Made by a program: the position numbers and the translations under genes. Source: Cymodocea nodosa (Eukaryota > Streptophyta > Magnoliopsida > Alismatales > Cymodoceaceae). From it: a DNA stretch of 64,000 nt. The DNA is taken from NCBI GenBank assembly GCA_036874045.1, contig JAZBRI010000010.1:3306001-3370000 (forward strand), in the 5' to 3' direction. Position 1 is the stretch's first letter; each line of letters starts with the position of its first letter. This document shows positions 36,178 to 48,339 of the stretch, one piece after another. The notes under the pieces were generated by a model that worked only from the letters and a program-made list of their open reading frames with translations, made no database searches and was not told the origin of the DNA.

Positions 36178-36914
36178 TTCATTTAGACACTACTTGTATT
36201 GGCAATCCTTGAGTAGGTCTAACTTCTATTCATTCCTTCTGTCTAAGGGATATATTTCTATTCATATTTTGATTTTGAATGGCAGCATTTCCAAATACAA
36301 GATCTAGATGATTGTTTAATTGTTGAATTATCTTTTCTAACTTCTCTATTCTAGATCCTTGTACAATTAATGCTTCATAACTTATATTTTTCCCATTTAT
36401 ATTTTCTCCTCCCTGGAAATTGTTATTTCTCTAAGAAAGGTTTGGGTGATTTCTCCAATTAGGGTTATAAGAATTTCCAAAGTTATCTTTCTGGTTTCTA
36501 GCATAAATAATATCTAAGTCATTAATGTTTGCATTCTTTTCTGCTAGTTTTTGATTTAATGATAACTCTTCTATTTTCTTTGTTAACTCAGTTAATGTAA
36601 CTTCAAACATAGTGCTTAAATCTATTTCATGCATTTCCCTTGGCAGTATTCTTTTACCTATAATAGCTTCAGCTAAGTTTTCCCACTAAGCAGTTCTTTT
36701 TGTAAAGTTTTCTATGTATGCCTATGCTTCTTCACTACATAGTTTTAAAAATCCATTTTGACAAGTAGATTCTAATAAAGATTTAGTTGAAACATCTATG
36801 TCTTCATAAATTGTACTTATTAATTGTGCTTTACTCATTGCATGATGTGGACATTGAGTTAGTAAATCTTTAAATTGTTCAAAATATTACCAGAATGATT
36901 CTCCTTGTTTTTGG
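36178..36914 (-). pseudogene. Gypsy C1 gag, central and C-terminal part
   Basis: Minus-strand gag with blocks typical of Athila/Tat-like plant Gypsy: FKDLLTQCPHHAMSKAQLI, the SYNPNWRNHPNLS box (36431-36480), and a C-terminal helix (SRIEKLEKIIQQLNNHLD). Stops near 36660-36740 and 36430 interrupt it. Its N-terminal part is at 63295-63763, separated by insertion of element C2 (TSD CTACA). Gag coats the element RNA. Confidence 0.85.
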
Positions 36915-36919
36915 CTACA

Positions 36920-39168
36920 TGTTTAGATTTTGTTAACTTCTATTTAGTTGTGACAAGTTAAATCTTAAACTTGCTTATATAGTAATTCCTTTTTGAAGTA
37001 AACAAACAACCTTTCACAAAAATTAGATATTTATTCCAATTTGTATTTTAACTGCAAGTGCACAATGTATATTGTATTTGTGTGCAAGTATAGGTCGATC
37101 CCATAGAGAATTGAGTAAGAATTGTGTACTGTTCTATTTTTAATAATGAAATTTATATGTTCAGTAAGCACTCCGTTAAGTTATGGCTAACTCAACGGAC
37201 TAACCTCGTGGAATTGAATTAACTCCACGATGTTATCTTTCTAGTTTAATACTGCTATTTACAAAGGAATTCGGCCAACCATTGGGCGGTTCCATAGATT
37301 GTAAATAACATCAGTTAAGTTCTTTAATGCTAGTTAATATTAGATTTATCATTAAGCAACACTAACATTTAGATATTTCAAGCAGTAACCATTAAAATCT
37401 TTAAGTATCTAGAACAAATCAATTTCAGTAAACTGTAAAACTATTTTCTATTTTCTGAATCAAACAAACATAAAACATTACAATACTGACAATTATAACA
37501 TTAATCAGGATACAAAACAAACAATACAATACTTAAATACTAAATGTAAACACAGGTAAGTTGTTGTTTTTGGTATTTTTGTTTTGATATGTTCATGAAA
37601 ATGGATGAAAGGTGAAATGTAAAAATAATCTCTATCGATAGTAAATACTTTCGTCACTACATGCGACGTGATTACATTATTGAAAACTTAATCACTTACA
37701 ATTCTGCCTCTTCTCCTTATAGAATCGCGAGTCTAGAATTGCAAGATGATCTCCTCTTCAGCATACTAGCATCAACTTGAAACCAAGGCTAGAAGCTTTA
37801 CGATCTCTTGAGATATGAGTCGGTGCTTGGTGAAAATGGCTTCCCTTCCCGTGACACAATCACTCCTCACAATGGTTGTGAGGCACCGTGTTTGGCTCAG
37901 AATCGACTTGACATCAAGAAAGTATCCTCATAGACCTTTGATGGTTGGTGATTATGGTGATGTTGGTGAATTGTTGGTGATGTTGTGGATGCTTCAGTGA
38001 ACTTCCGATGCTGCCTGCAGTTAGCGCGGTCCTCCACCTCTACACACACTGCCAAAAACCGCCAACCAACCTTTTTTCATTTTTTCTCCTCTTCTTTTAT
38101 ATTTCTTTAATAGTAACTGCTTCTACTTAGATGATCGATTGAATTTCCTTCATTCATATCAACGATGGTGATTTCTTCTTCCTTCCATGAGCAAATTCAT
38201 ACGTGATACGTGCAATCGTGGTTTTCCTTCGAAAGTCTTGTTTCTGTAACTGCTATAGTGGCATATTAGAAAATAAATGGTCCGTAGAGTTACAGATAAC
38301 GCAACGGACTTACTTCGTTGATTTAACTATAAAACACGTGCAATAAAGAAATAAGCTGCTAACATAACGCATTACCTTATTGTGTAATCATGTAACTCAA
38401 CGTGTATAGTTATGCTAACTTAACGAGTTAAACATGTGCATCTCACGTGACATAATAAAGCATTTAAATTCAACACGTGCATAATTCTAACTTAACGAGT
38501 TCAGATATATAACTTACGGTTTTCACTCGCTAACTCAACGAGTTCTCCTGTGATCTTTTTATACCTTTAAACCTGTAACTCAATGAGTTGGCACATGATC
38601 TTTTAACAAAAAGAACACTAACTCAACGAGTTGTTACTGTTCACTTGTACATGATATAAATATATGCAAATAAAATGGATCATGCTTAATATTATAAAAC
38701 CACACTTAAATTAGGTTTTCTGATCACAACATGTGTCCTTAATAAGTTTTATGAATAAAAGGATATTTCAGATACTTACAATCTTAACTATCCAATGCCT
38801 AGATGCATTTCGGATAGTTAGCAGATAACTCACTGAAAATCTACTTAAGTCTTGTATTGAAGTTTCAACACGTGTAATGTACGAAATAATAAAATATTCG
38901 TTTAAAACATAACTGTTCGGTACATTAAACATAACTCTCCAAAATAACAGAAAATTTAGATACTTAAGAATTTTACAGCTTGCAATTCACCGACAATTCA
39001 GAAATGTACTTAATTAACATTAATTCCCTGAAATTAGGTAGATTCTTTCATTAATACTTATAACAGTGCAATTATAACATAATGGCTTAATTCTCATATG
39101 ATAAGCTAAATATTATACAATTAACCATCATTTAACTGTTAATATTATGCACTTTTTCATTCTAAACA
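36920..39168 (-). repeat. C2 3' LTR (LTR-C, 2249 bp)
   Basis: Plus-strand reading TGTTTAGATTTTG ... TTCTAAACA, collinear with 61097-63289. Motifs include CGGATAGTTA 38811-38820 and the inverse motifs TAACTTAACG 38416-38425 and TAACTCAACG 38531-38540, with CACGTG near 38332, 38442 and 38476. A minus-strand TATAAAAG at 38094-38101 is a probable core promoter. A frame at 37815-38000 recurs in other LTR-C copies but is antisense to transcription. Confidence 0.92.
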
Positions 39169-41505
39169 CTTCCCCCATACTTAAATTTTGCTAGTCCCTT
39201 AGCAAACTAAGATTTAACTAGTTGGTCTTTCTAAAGTGCTAGAATTAATTCTTCACTTCGTTCTTCTAGAGAATACATAATTTAGATTACTATATAGATA
39301 TTCTGTATGTTTCAGTAGTCTATTTTAACATTGTTTTCTCCTCTTCAACCTGCAAATATATTTAGAACATATGTAAATTACATATAAAATATATCAGCAT
39401 CACAGAAGTGTTAATTATATTATCATTTTTTCTTTTCAACATCTGTCATCCTGAATTTTCCAATATGATTTCTAGAATAAATTTCAACTACATACGAATC
39501 AAAACACAATCCAATTCAATACGATTAAAACAAGTACAATAAAGAATTGTATCTCAAATAAACAACTTCAAAAGTCTATTCTAGATTCATACTTTAGCAA
39601 TTTTAGATAACAGAAAATATACTCGATTTCAAAAATATTTGTATTTCACAAAACACTTTTATCTTTTTAAAATAGTATATGCATATTTGTACTTTAAAAG
39701 TTAATTTGACAAGCTTAAATCATACAAGAGCTTTCTAGTGTACCCATGTATCGAGCTTTCAGTCAACAAACCCGGATCTGATCAGGATCTTAGGTTGCTA
39801 GATTTAAAGAGTCCTTTTTCAAGTCAACAATCCTTACATACCTATCTGCTCAAGTACAATAGGCTCGTGATCAAACAAGTCAATAAACTCTCAAAGTTTT
39901 TCTCTTTTTTTTCCTCTTTTTTTCTTTTCAACACTGTATATGTACGTATTTCATTAATATAGATGCAATAAAACACAAATCTCATATAGTTCTGCTTCAA
40001 TTATTTACTGAAAATATGAATCCATATCAATAAGCTCATACTTTTTCTGTAGTTTAATAAGATCTACACATAAATCATTCTACAAGTTTAATCAATCAAA
40101 TTAAATGTATCATTGATCATATGTATTTCATTTAATCCAAAAATCAACATTTCAGCTCTTTCAGGATTTCAGATAATTTACTGAGTTTCAATTAAGCATT
40201 CTGATTTCTTTTTAAAATCCTGAAACTATTAAACTCATAAATTTCAGCAAAAACATAAGATACTATATCTTGATTTGTATGAATAGTAAAATTTGTAGCG
40301 TCTTATATAACATTCAAATAGTTACAATTCTTTAAAAATTTTGCAGTTTCAATTATCGGATAGTTCTTTAAAAATTTTCAATTTCCACAAAACTTTTGCA
40401 GTACCATTTTAATTCTTCTAATTAACAAAATTACATGGCTGTTACTTTAATTACCTCCCCCCCATACCTACATTTTGCATTGTCCTCAATGTAAAAGATT
40501 TTACAATAAATACAGTAATTGTAGCAAGCATGAATATTATTTCGTTGACTTGGCACCTAACTCAACAAACTTAATTCGTTGAGTTAATGAATAACACCAC
40601 GAACTGAGTTTAAATGTAAATTCAGGATAAGTAACATATCATACTTTGTTCTTTTGTATCTCCTTCAATATCTTCCGATTCTTGATTCTGAAAAACTTAA
40701 TTCTGGTCAGTTAAGCATTTTGATTTCTTTTTAAAATCGTGAAACTATTAAACTCATAAACTTCAACAAAAACATAAGATACTATATCTAGATTTGTATG
40801 AATAGTAAAATTTGTAGCGTCTTATATAACATTCAAGTAGTTACAGTTCTTTAAATTTTTGTAGTTTCAATTATCGGATAGTTCTTTAAAAATTTTCAAT
40901 TTCCACAGAATGCTTGCAATACCATTTTAATTCTTCTAATTAACAAAATTACATGGTTGTTACTTTAATTACCTCCCCCCCATACCTACATTTTGCATTG
41001 TCCTCAATGTAAAAGATTTTACAATAAATACAGTAATTGTAGCAAGCATGAATATTATTTTGTTGACTTGGCACCTAACTCAACGAACTTAAATCGTTGA
41101 GTTAATGAATAACACCACGAACTGAGTTTAAATGTAAATTTAGTATATGTAACATATCATACATTGTTCTTTTGGATCTCCTTCAATATCTTCCAATTCT
41201 TGATTCTGAAAAACTTTTCATTCACAAATAAAAGCAGAATATATAACAACATAACAAAACATAACTTGTTAATCAGTGTCTTGTGTGGAACCCAGGCACC
41301 TATGCCTTTAGTGGCTCACAAGCAAGCTAGTTGGTTTCCTAGAACAGATACCAACAAACTAGATTGATATTTTGTTTTTCTTTTCTTATAGAATAAAACT
41401 AAAACTAAAAAAATTTTCTCTTCTTTTTCTTTTTCTAAAAAAAATGCAGAATACACACAACATTAAATGCACAAAATCACAGTTTAAGAACATGATTGAA
41501 AAGTA
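39169..41505 (-). other. C2 3' UTR and polypurine tract
   Basis: Non-coding. PPT at 39169-39181 (inverse of CTTCCCCCATACT) abuts the LTR. The inverse of the splice-like AGGTATGTAAGG box is at 39832-39843. Purine boxes (inverse of CCTCCCCCCCATACC) occur at 40454-40468 and again at 40973-40987 because of an internal tandem duplication. The GCACCTATGCCTTTAGTGGC block near 41296 marks its far edge next to the F-box fragment. Confidence 0.75.
40196..41210. repeat. Tandem duplication of ~515 bp in the C2 3' UTR
   Basis: 40196-40690 and 40711-41210 are near-identical: both begin GCATT.TGATTTCTTTTTAAAATC, pass through AGATACTATATCT, the CCTCCCCCCCATACC box, AACTCAACGAACTTAA.TCGTTGAG and end at CTTGATTCTGAAAAACTT. 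The single-copy form is seen in C1 (33500-34030) and in 27390-28010, so the duplication is specific to C2. Confidence 0.85.
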
Positions 41506-42545
41506 GTAACAAATGAAATAAACGTGTCAGTCCATGCAAACTTTTTAGGCATAATTTTTCTTGCTATTAATTCTATTTCAATGCAGTCCGTTTTCATTTT
41601 TAACTTGTAAACTTGCATTATGTTATTAATACTAAATACAAGTGTATTTCCATTAATGAAATGAAATGCAGAAAGGGATCCTCTTTTGTTCCAAGATAAT
41701 GTAGCTATTTCTATTTCTACATCTATTTCAATATATTTCTCTCCCCACTTCCATTCATTTAGGTCTTTTATAATCCATATTTGAAATTTCCTCAATTCAT
41801 CCCACCATCTTATCAGATATAAAGTAGGATCATCATATTCATTATACCACATTCCTAATTGAATTTGATCATATTCTGAAGACGGTGGTCTAGCTATATC
41901 ACTCGGTATAGGTAATATTTCTATAAAATCATCATAACTGTCTATGCTTACTATGTATAAATCAGATCTAAATGTAACTGATATATCTGTGACAAGATAT
42001 ATATATCCATCAAGTATGACATGTATGTTGTTAATTAATGCTTTCTGTCCTAGATATATCATAGTATTTTCAATCCAAGATTTATTTAGAAAATTATACA
42101 CACTTAAGCATAAATCTTCATGTCAATTTCCAATTGGTTTCCAATAATATAATTTTTCAGGAATGGTCGAATTTTTATCAGAAAATATTAAAGCTGACCC
42201 ACAATTTTCAGTTGATACTTCATATCTATTAGGCCTTCCTATATTCCATTCTTCTCTTGTAATAGGATTTCTAATCAAAATATCAGACAACCTTGGTTTA
42301 GTTCTATATATAATTAATCCTTCATCAATTCCCATAATATGATCTATTCCTTCTAATGTATTGGGTGGAATTCCAATAGTTTCTTCCATATTCAGATATT
42401 CATAGCTGATTGAACTACAATTAAATGACTTCCATAAAAATCCATCTCTAATCTTAGTCATTTTTGTAGCTTGTAGTCCATGAAAATATTTTTCTCTGAC
42501 ATAGTCTTTAATTTCCTTTGATACACAACATAGCTTGAACAGACT
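41505..42545 (-). pseudogene. Captured F-box-associated gene fragment
   Basis: Minus-strand frames 42545-42123 and 42123-41484 (same reading, one TGA at 42123-42125) give about 345 residues. The start LSLFKLCCVSKEIKDYV resembles the end of an F-box motif; then GIDEGLIIYR, ILIRNPITREEWNI (the usual 'NP.T' blade), KPIGN, LDGYIYLV, and FQIWIIKDLNEWKW, typical of F-box-associated domains that bind substrates of SCF ubiquitin ligases. The first part of the F-box is missing. It lies between Gypsy gag and the 3' UTR at a point where C1 has no insert, so it was probably acquired by the element. Only one stop in 345 codons contrasts with the ruined pol. Confidence 0.72.
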
Positions 42546-42714
42546 AAGTTCGTTGAGTTAAGTAACAACTCTATGATACTACTAACTATAATTAAACTTA
42601 CAATTTTTTTTTTTCTACTTACTATATTATACATAGTTACTTCAGTTATATTGTTTCATTCAGCTACCCTGTCAAAGGAGGTATCAATTTCATTAATAGT
42701 TCTGTTGATAGGGT

Positions 42715-44000
42715 TAGGTACTACTTGCATTGGCAATCCTCTAGTAGGTCTAACTTCTATTGATTCCTTCTGTCTAGGGGGTATATTTCTATTTATATTT
42801 TGATTTTGAATTGCAACATTTCTAAATACAAGATCTAGATGATTGTTTAATTGTTGAATTATCTTTTCTAACTTCTCTATTCTAGATCCTTGCTCAATTA
42901 AAGCTTCATAACTTATATTTTTGTCATTTATATTTTCTCCTCCATGGAAATTGTTGTTTCTCCAAGATAAATTCGGGTGATTTCTCCAATTAGGATTATA
43001 AGAATTTCCAAAGTTATCTTTCTAGTTTCTAGCATAAATAATATCTAAGTCATTAACATTTGCATTCTTTTTTGCTAGTCTTTGATTTAATGATAACTCT
43101 TCTATTTTCTTTGTTAATTTAGTTAATTTAACTTCAAGCATAGTGCTTGAATCTATTTCATGCATTCCTCTTGGTAATGTTATTTTATCTGTAATAGCTT
43201 CAGTTGAGTTTTCCCACTACGCAGTTCTTTTGCAAAGTTTTTTAAGTATGCCCATGCTTCTTCACTACACAGTTTTAAAAATCCATTCTGACAAGTAGAT
43301 TCTAATAAAGATTTTGTTCAAACATCTATGCCTTCACAAATTATACCTATTAATTGTGCTTTACTCATTGCGTGATGTGGACATTGAGTTAGTAAATCTT
43401 TAAATCTTTCAAAATATTTCCAAAATGATTCTCCCTATTTTTGGCTACACATTAATATTTCCTTTTTCTTTTTAATCGTTTGATGAGTTGGATAATATTT
43501 TTCTAGAAAAATAGAGCAAAATTCAGTCTATGTAGAAATTGAATCAGGCGACAAAGTATATAACCAACTCTTAGATGTCTTTTAAAGCAAAAGGAATATA
43601 TCTAAGTTTAATAGAATCTATACTCATGTTGGGCATTTTCATCATTTGACAAACTTCGTTAAATTCTCTAAGAAAATAATAGGCATCCTTTCTTTCTAAT
43701 CCATGAAAATGTGGCAATTGACTAATATAATTAGATTTCAATTCAAACCTATCTCCCTCAAAGTTTGGCAATCAAATACATGAAAGTTCATAACTACTTC
43801 AGGATACAGAATTTCCCCTAATGGTTTCTCTATTGGAGCAGCCATATCTTCGTTCTCTTTTAAAGAAAGGTTAGCTACACCCCTAAGGATTTCATTAAAG
43901 TCTAATTCAAAAAATATTTCAGTACGTCTCTATGTGAGTAATCCTGTGTAGGTGTTCTTACTAATCGTTTAGTGCTAGGAGAACGAATCCATGTGCTCAT
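42715..44000 (-). pseudogene. Second Gypsy gag module, downstream of ORF3 in C2
   Basis: Minus strand from ATG at 44000 (MSTWIRSPSTKRLV), through NLSLKENEDMAAPIEKPLG, LPNFEGDRFELKSNYISQLP (43571-43771), REFNEVCQMMKM, then FKDLLTQCPHH and an NPNW.NHPNL box near 42970-43015. Frames shift and stops occur (e.g. near 43480, 43565, 43219). It is the retrotransposon gag domain (PF03732-like by recall) and matches the C1 gag halves at 63295-63763 and 36178-36914. A gag normally lies next to the PBS; here it is 17 kb away, 3' of pol and ORF3. Confidence 0.82.
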
Positions 44001-44983
44001 AAACTCTTAACATAAAGTAAAATAGCAGAAGATTAATTACATACCAGTCTGGAGCTTTATATTCAGTAAATAGCTGTTGACGGATGAAGTTAAATCAGTT
44101 GCTTCTCCTTCTAGTTCCCTAACGAATTTTCTTTTCTTCCACAAGTGCTAGTAACTCGTAAATAATATTTTGTTCTATATTTATAATGCACATCCATAAA
44201 GTAAATGAATCTCATTGCAAGAACATGTCTTGTAACGTGTAGTGTGGTTCCTATTTTTATAGATACGTGTGCCACTTCTAATTTCAAATTTTTAGTAACT
44301 GCTAAACCCACAAAGTTTCGTTCGTGGCAAAAAGAATAACCATTTAGTTTAATCCATGAACTAACCTCGTTGAGTTACAATTAACTCAACGGAGTAGCTT
44401 CGGTTACTATTGCTAATTCCATGGACTAACTTCGTTGAGTTATAGTTAACTCAACGGAGTGACCTTATATTCTATTATTGACCACATGGAGATAAGGTTA
44501 ACTTAACAAACTTACTTCGTTGAGTTAACACTAAGCAAATTCTAAAACTTACTCCTCGTATTAACTTCTATATTTTTTTTCTCTCCTACATATTATCAAC
44601 TTAATTAAAGTTATATACATGTCATTAATGCAGTGCTCTAATTTAACTCATTTAAATCTAAACATTATATGAATATTTAACATGCAGTTCATTTCATGCT
44701 GTGTAGAATTTACATTTTACTTTGTAGCATGCAAATATTTTTAGGCATTGTCTAGTTATCTTGCATTTAATCCTGTCATTTAGCAAATTTGTATATCTTT
44801 TAAACAATCTTGCATCTTGTTAAAACATTTATATAATATTCAAGATAGTTCATCCATTACATCATTCTCAAACATAAATGCAAACATATCTGAAAAACAT
44901 ACATTCATTTATATGAATAGTTTACATTACAATCAATCAGATATTTTTCATACAAAAACATACAAGTAGACGAACAATACAAT
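44001..44983 (-). other. Leader-like region with inverted motif array between ORF3 and second gag
   Basis: No gene. 44001-44320 is probably the original 5' leader of the gag module. 44340-44530 is a tight array: CGTTGAGTTA 44368-44377, inverse TAACTCAACG 44382-44391, CGTTGAGTTA 44433-44442, inverse 44447-44456, CGTTGAGTTA 44518-44527. The pairs are only 4 bases apart. 44560-44983 is AT-rich with nothing recognised. Confidence 0.65.
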
Positions 44984-45061
44984 TTAATCTTTTCTCCTAA
45001 GTTCATCTACTTCCTTCTGGAGTTTTTCTAATTGTTGCCTTAATTGGTTTATCCTTTATAC
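44984..45061 (-). pseudogene. C2 ORF3, C-terminal end
   Basis: Minus-strand coding of a short coiled coil (INQLRQQLEKLQKEVDELRR) ending with a stop at 44984-44986. It continues the frame of 53437-55613 across the Copia E insertion once one TSD copy is removed, except that the codon at the join is TAA. It shows ORF3 proteins of Gypsy C end in a helix, as in the Copia versions. Confidence 0.7.
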
Positions 45062-46732
45062 TGAAAGGACCTTTAGATTTTGATAATGCAAAAATCAATG
45101 TAAGGTTTTGAATTGTATTTATCAGGATTAGTCTGTACAGCAAAAAGATTAAAAGATAGACAAATCAAAGCAACAAATAGGTGGCAGTAAATATCAGAGT
45201 ATGATGCTGTAGAAAATCGGATAGTTAAGAAGTATATTTCTTAGGTTAAGGAGGATTGAATGGTCGGATAGTTAAGGAGTTAAATATCTGGAAGCTTAAA
45301 GGACTTTTCAGAGAGTTACAGGTATAACTATCCGAAAGATAAGTCAGTTAATAAACCACATGCAGAAATACAGAACGGAAGCTTAAATGACTTGTCGGAG
45401 AGTTAGAAACTATCTGAGTTTTCTTTTCAGAAAGTTAGATAACTATTCGAGTTTTTCGGAGAGTTACAAGTATAACTATCCGAAAGTTAAGTCATTCAAT
45501 AAATCACGTGTAGAAATACAGAACGGAAGCTTAAAGGACTTGTCGGAGAGTTAAATAACTATTCGAGTTTTCTTTTTGGAGAGTTAGATAATTATTCGAG
45601 TTTTTCGGTAAGTTATAGGTATAACTTTTCGAAACTTAAGTCATCCTATTACGCACGTGTAGAATAGAGAAGTCGGTAGTCAAAAGCTTAAAGGAAAATT
45701 TTGGAGAGTTAGAAAGATAACTATCCGAAATCCTGAAGCGTTTTGGTGAGTTATAGGGATAACCATACGAAACTTAAGTCATTGAATTTCCCACATGCAG
45801 AATTCCAGAAAGAAGCTTAGATAAGTTTTTACAGAGTTAGAAAGATAACTATCTGAAATCCTGAAGCGTTTCGGTGAGTTACAAGGATAACCATCCAAAA
45901 CTTAAGTCAGCCTTTTATGCACGTGCTAAATTGTAGCAATTGGAAAGTTAATATAGGCCAACTATCCGACATTTATATAACTGTTCGGTGAGTTACAATT
46001 ATAAGTATCTAATTGAATGACAGCTCGCAGTAAATATTTTGGAATCCTACCTGGCAGTAAAGTTTAAGTGATCTTTTGGTGAGTTACAGATTTTCTTCAG
46101 AGAATTACATAGGAAACTATTTGAAAGGATAGGAAAATCGGTAAGACATCTTGAAATGACTTTCTGAACGGTAGCTTATCGTATTTGGGACTGGAGTCTA
46201 ATCAAGTACAGAAGAATACATCTGTTGGAAGAAAATATGATCGTTGCACATATCAGGTATATATACAAGATACAAACAACTGATTTAAATAGCGCTTTCC
46301 TGATACATATACTTACACCAAGCTCAATAGAAGAAAAGCTTTAGAGATCAAATCATCTTCAACACTTACAGAAAAAATTTCAAAAGCTCATCACGCATTC
46401 AACTCTGTTGTTCACAAGATAGTGTTTACTAAAGTACATGGATTAAAACTTCAGAGAAAGGATTGATTGAAGCTTCGACAAGGAAGCTCAAGCGAATGGT
46501 TAGTTGGTTCTTGCTTAAACCTTAAAGCAAGTGATTGTAAGTTCACAAGAGTTTAGTGAAGCCCAAGTATCCCTTGGGGGTGGACTAGCTGTTAGTGGTG
46601 AACCACCTAAAAATCTCTATGTAATTTCTTTTATTGTATGTTTGCTATCACTTTACATTAAACTCTTCTAAAAGGGTTAAGAAATGAATTTTTACCATTC
46701 ACCCCCCTCTGGTAAGCCTTAAGGTCCTAACA
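45062..46732 (+). repeat. Element E 5' LTR (1671 bp)
   Basis: TGAAAGGACC ... GGTCCTAACA; the ends form an imperfect inverted repeat longer than the usual TG..CA. Motifs: CGGATAGTTA 45218-45227 and 45265-45274, CGGAGAGTTA 45396-45405 and 45457-45466, inverse TAACTATCCG 45473-45482, with several further variants (CGGTAAGTTA, CGGTGAGTTA). A ~148-bp tandem unit starts at 45371 and 45519 (CAGAACGGAAGCTTAAA). TATATATAC near 46257-46266 is the probable TATA box. Confidence 0.94.
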
Positions 46733-46734
46733 AT

Positions 46735-46750
46735 TGGTATCAGAGCAAGG
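46735..46750 (+). other. Element E primer binding site (tRNA-Met)
   Basis: TGGTATCAGAGCAAGG two bases after the LTR, a perfect match to the usual plant Copia primer site. Confidence 0.95.
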
Positions 46751-46784
46751 TTGATCTCGTTAATAGATTTAACCATCTGAGATC

Positions 46785-48155
46785 ATGGCTTTCCACACTG
46801 CAAAGGGTCAAAATATCCATCGACCTCCCCTCTTTGATGGTAGCAATTATAGCTACTGGAAAAATAGGATGGAGTGCTTTCTCAGGAGTATAGATGTGAA
46901 ACTTTGGAGAATGGTTGTACATGGTACACCAACTCCAATCAGTCATGAAAGTGACTAGACTGAGGAGGATGAGAGAATCATCTAGATGGATGCTCGTAGG
47001 CTTAATTCCATTTACTGTGCACTAATTGGTGAACAGTATAATAAAATATCTGCTTGTAAATTCTCCCATGAAGCTTGGAAGATCCTTCAAATTACATATG
47101 AAGGAACCAGCCAAGTTAAAGATACTAAAATCAGCATTTTGTTAAGAAAATATGAATTATTCAAAATGCTTGAAAAAGAAAGTATCACTGAAATGTTTTC
47201 TAGATTCACAGAAATTGTGAATGAACTAAAAGGCCTTGGGAGGAGTTTCTCGAATCATGAATAGGTACAAAAGATCCTAAGGAGCTTGATAGTCGAATGG
47301 AAGCAGAAGTCTACTTCCATACAGGATTCAAAGGATCTAAATAACTATTCAGTTGAAGATTTGTTGGGAAACCTTCTAGCCCATGAAGTCCAAATGAAGG
47401 AATGGAAAGAAGAAGAAGGAGTCACTGAAAGAAAAGCAGAGAACAAGAAAGAACTAGCTTTTCCCTCAACAGAAGATCAACTAAGCTCGGATGAAGATGA
47501 AGTGTTACTACTAGCCAGGAACTTTAGAAGGATGATGAGACAAGGAGGCAAAGCCAGCTCCTCAAAATCAAAAGTCCCTACATGCTACAAGTGCAAGAAA
47601 TTGGGACACATTCAACTTTACTGTCCTTTTCAACAGGAGGAGGACAAACGGAAATGGAAAGGAAGAATAAGAAGAAAATGGCATTGAAAGCCACTTAGGA
47701 TGACAGCAGTTCATCCAATAGCTCATCAGACTCAGATGAGGAGGCATTTGCAAACGTGTGCTTTGTTGCACAAGAGGTATGCTCTACATCTCCCTATTGC
47801 TCGGAAAAAGAAAATAATGATGTAGATATAGATAGTCTTCTCTGTACAATAGATAATTTATATGTAAAATGTAAGAAGTACAAGAATGAATTAAAGAGTT
47901 TAAATTCCTATCTAGAAGATGTTTTTGCTGAACTAGAAAAAGCCCTAGTTGATAATAGGGAATTAAAAACTAAAATGGATAGCTATAGTTGTAAAAATTT
48001 TGATCTGAAAGAAGAAAATAAAAATCTATTATCTGAAGTTACTGATTTAAAGAAAATTGTATGTAAATTTACTAAGGGTGAAAATAGTTTAAACAAAATC
48101 ATAGGATCTCAAAGAAAAGGAAAAAGTAAATTTGGCCTAGGGTATGCTGTACCAT
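46785..48155 (+). pseudogene. Element E gag with C-terminal extension
   Basis: ATG 46785 starts MAFHTAKGQNIHRPPLFDG and a Copia gag domain. Stops at about 46957, 46982 and 47262, the first two at positions where Trp is usual (TAG). A CCHC zinc knuckle (CYKCKKLGHIQLYC) lies near 47582-47625, a frameshift near 47690, then an acidic Ser/Asp tract and the long coiled-coil linker at 47756-48155 ending GLGYAVP. Same design as element A gag but only distantly alike in sequence. Confidence 0.9.
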
Positions 48156-48339
48156 AGGAAACCCCTTACTGTGGTGGAAAAATTAGATCTTACAAAGATG
48201 GCACCACTGTGTTTGTCATTAAGAAGAGATCTACGTCTATATGGCTACCAAAAGGCAACAGGTTTAATATACAGAGGACTAATAGTGATGGACCCAAGAA
48301 GATATGGGTATCAAAAGTCTTAATTTCAACATGACTTGC

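Noticed and set aside
42573-42803. Hydrophobic 76-codon frame that looks like membrane helices
   Set aside because: Plus-strand shadow of the AT-rich edge between the F-box fragment and minus-strand gag; no support for translation.
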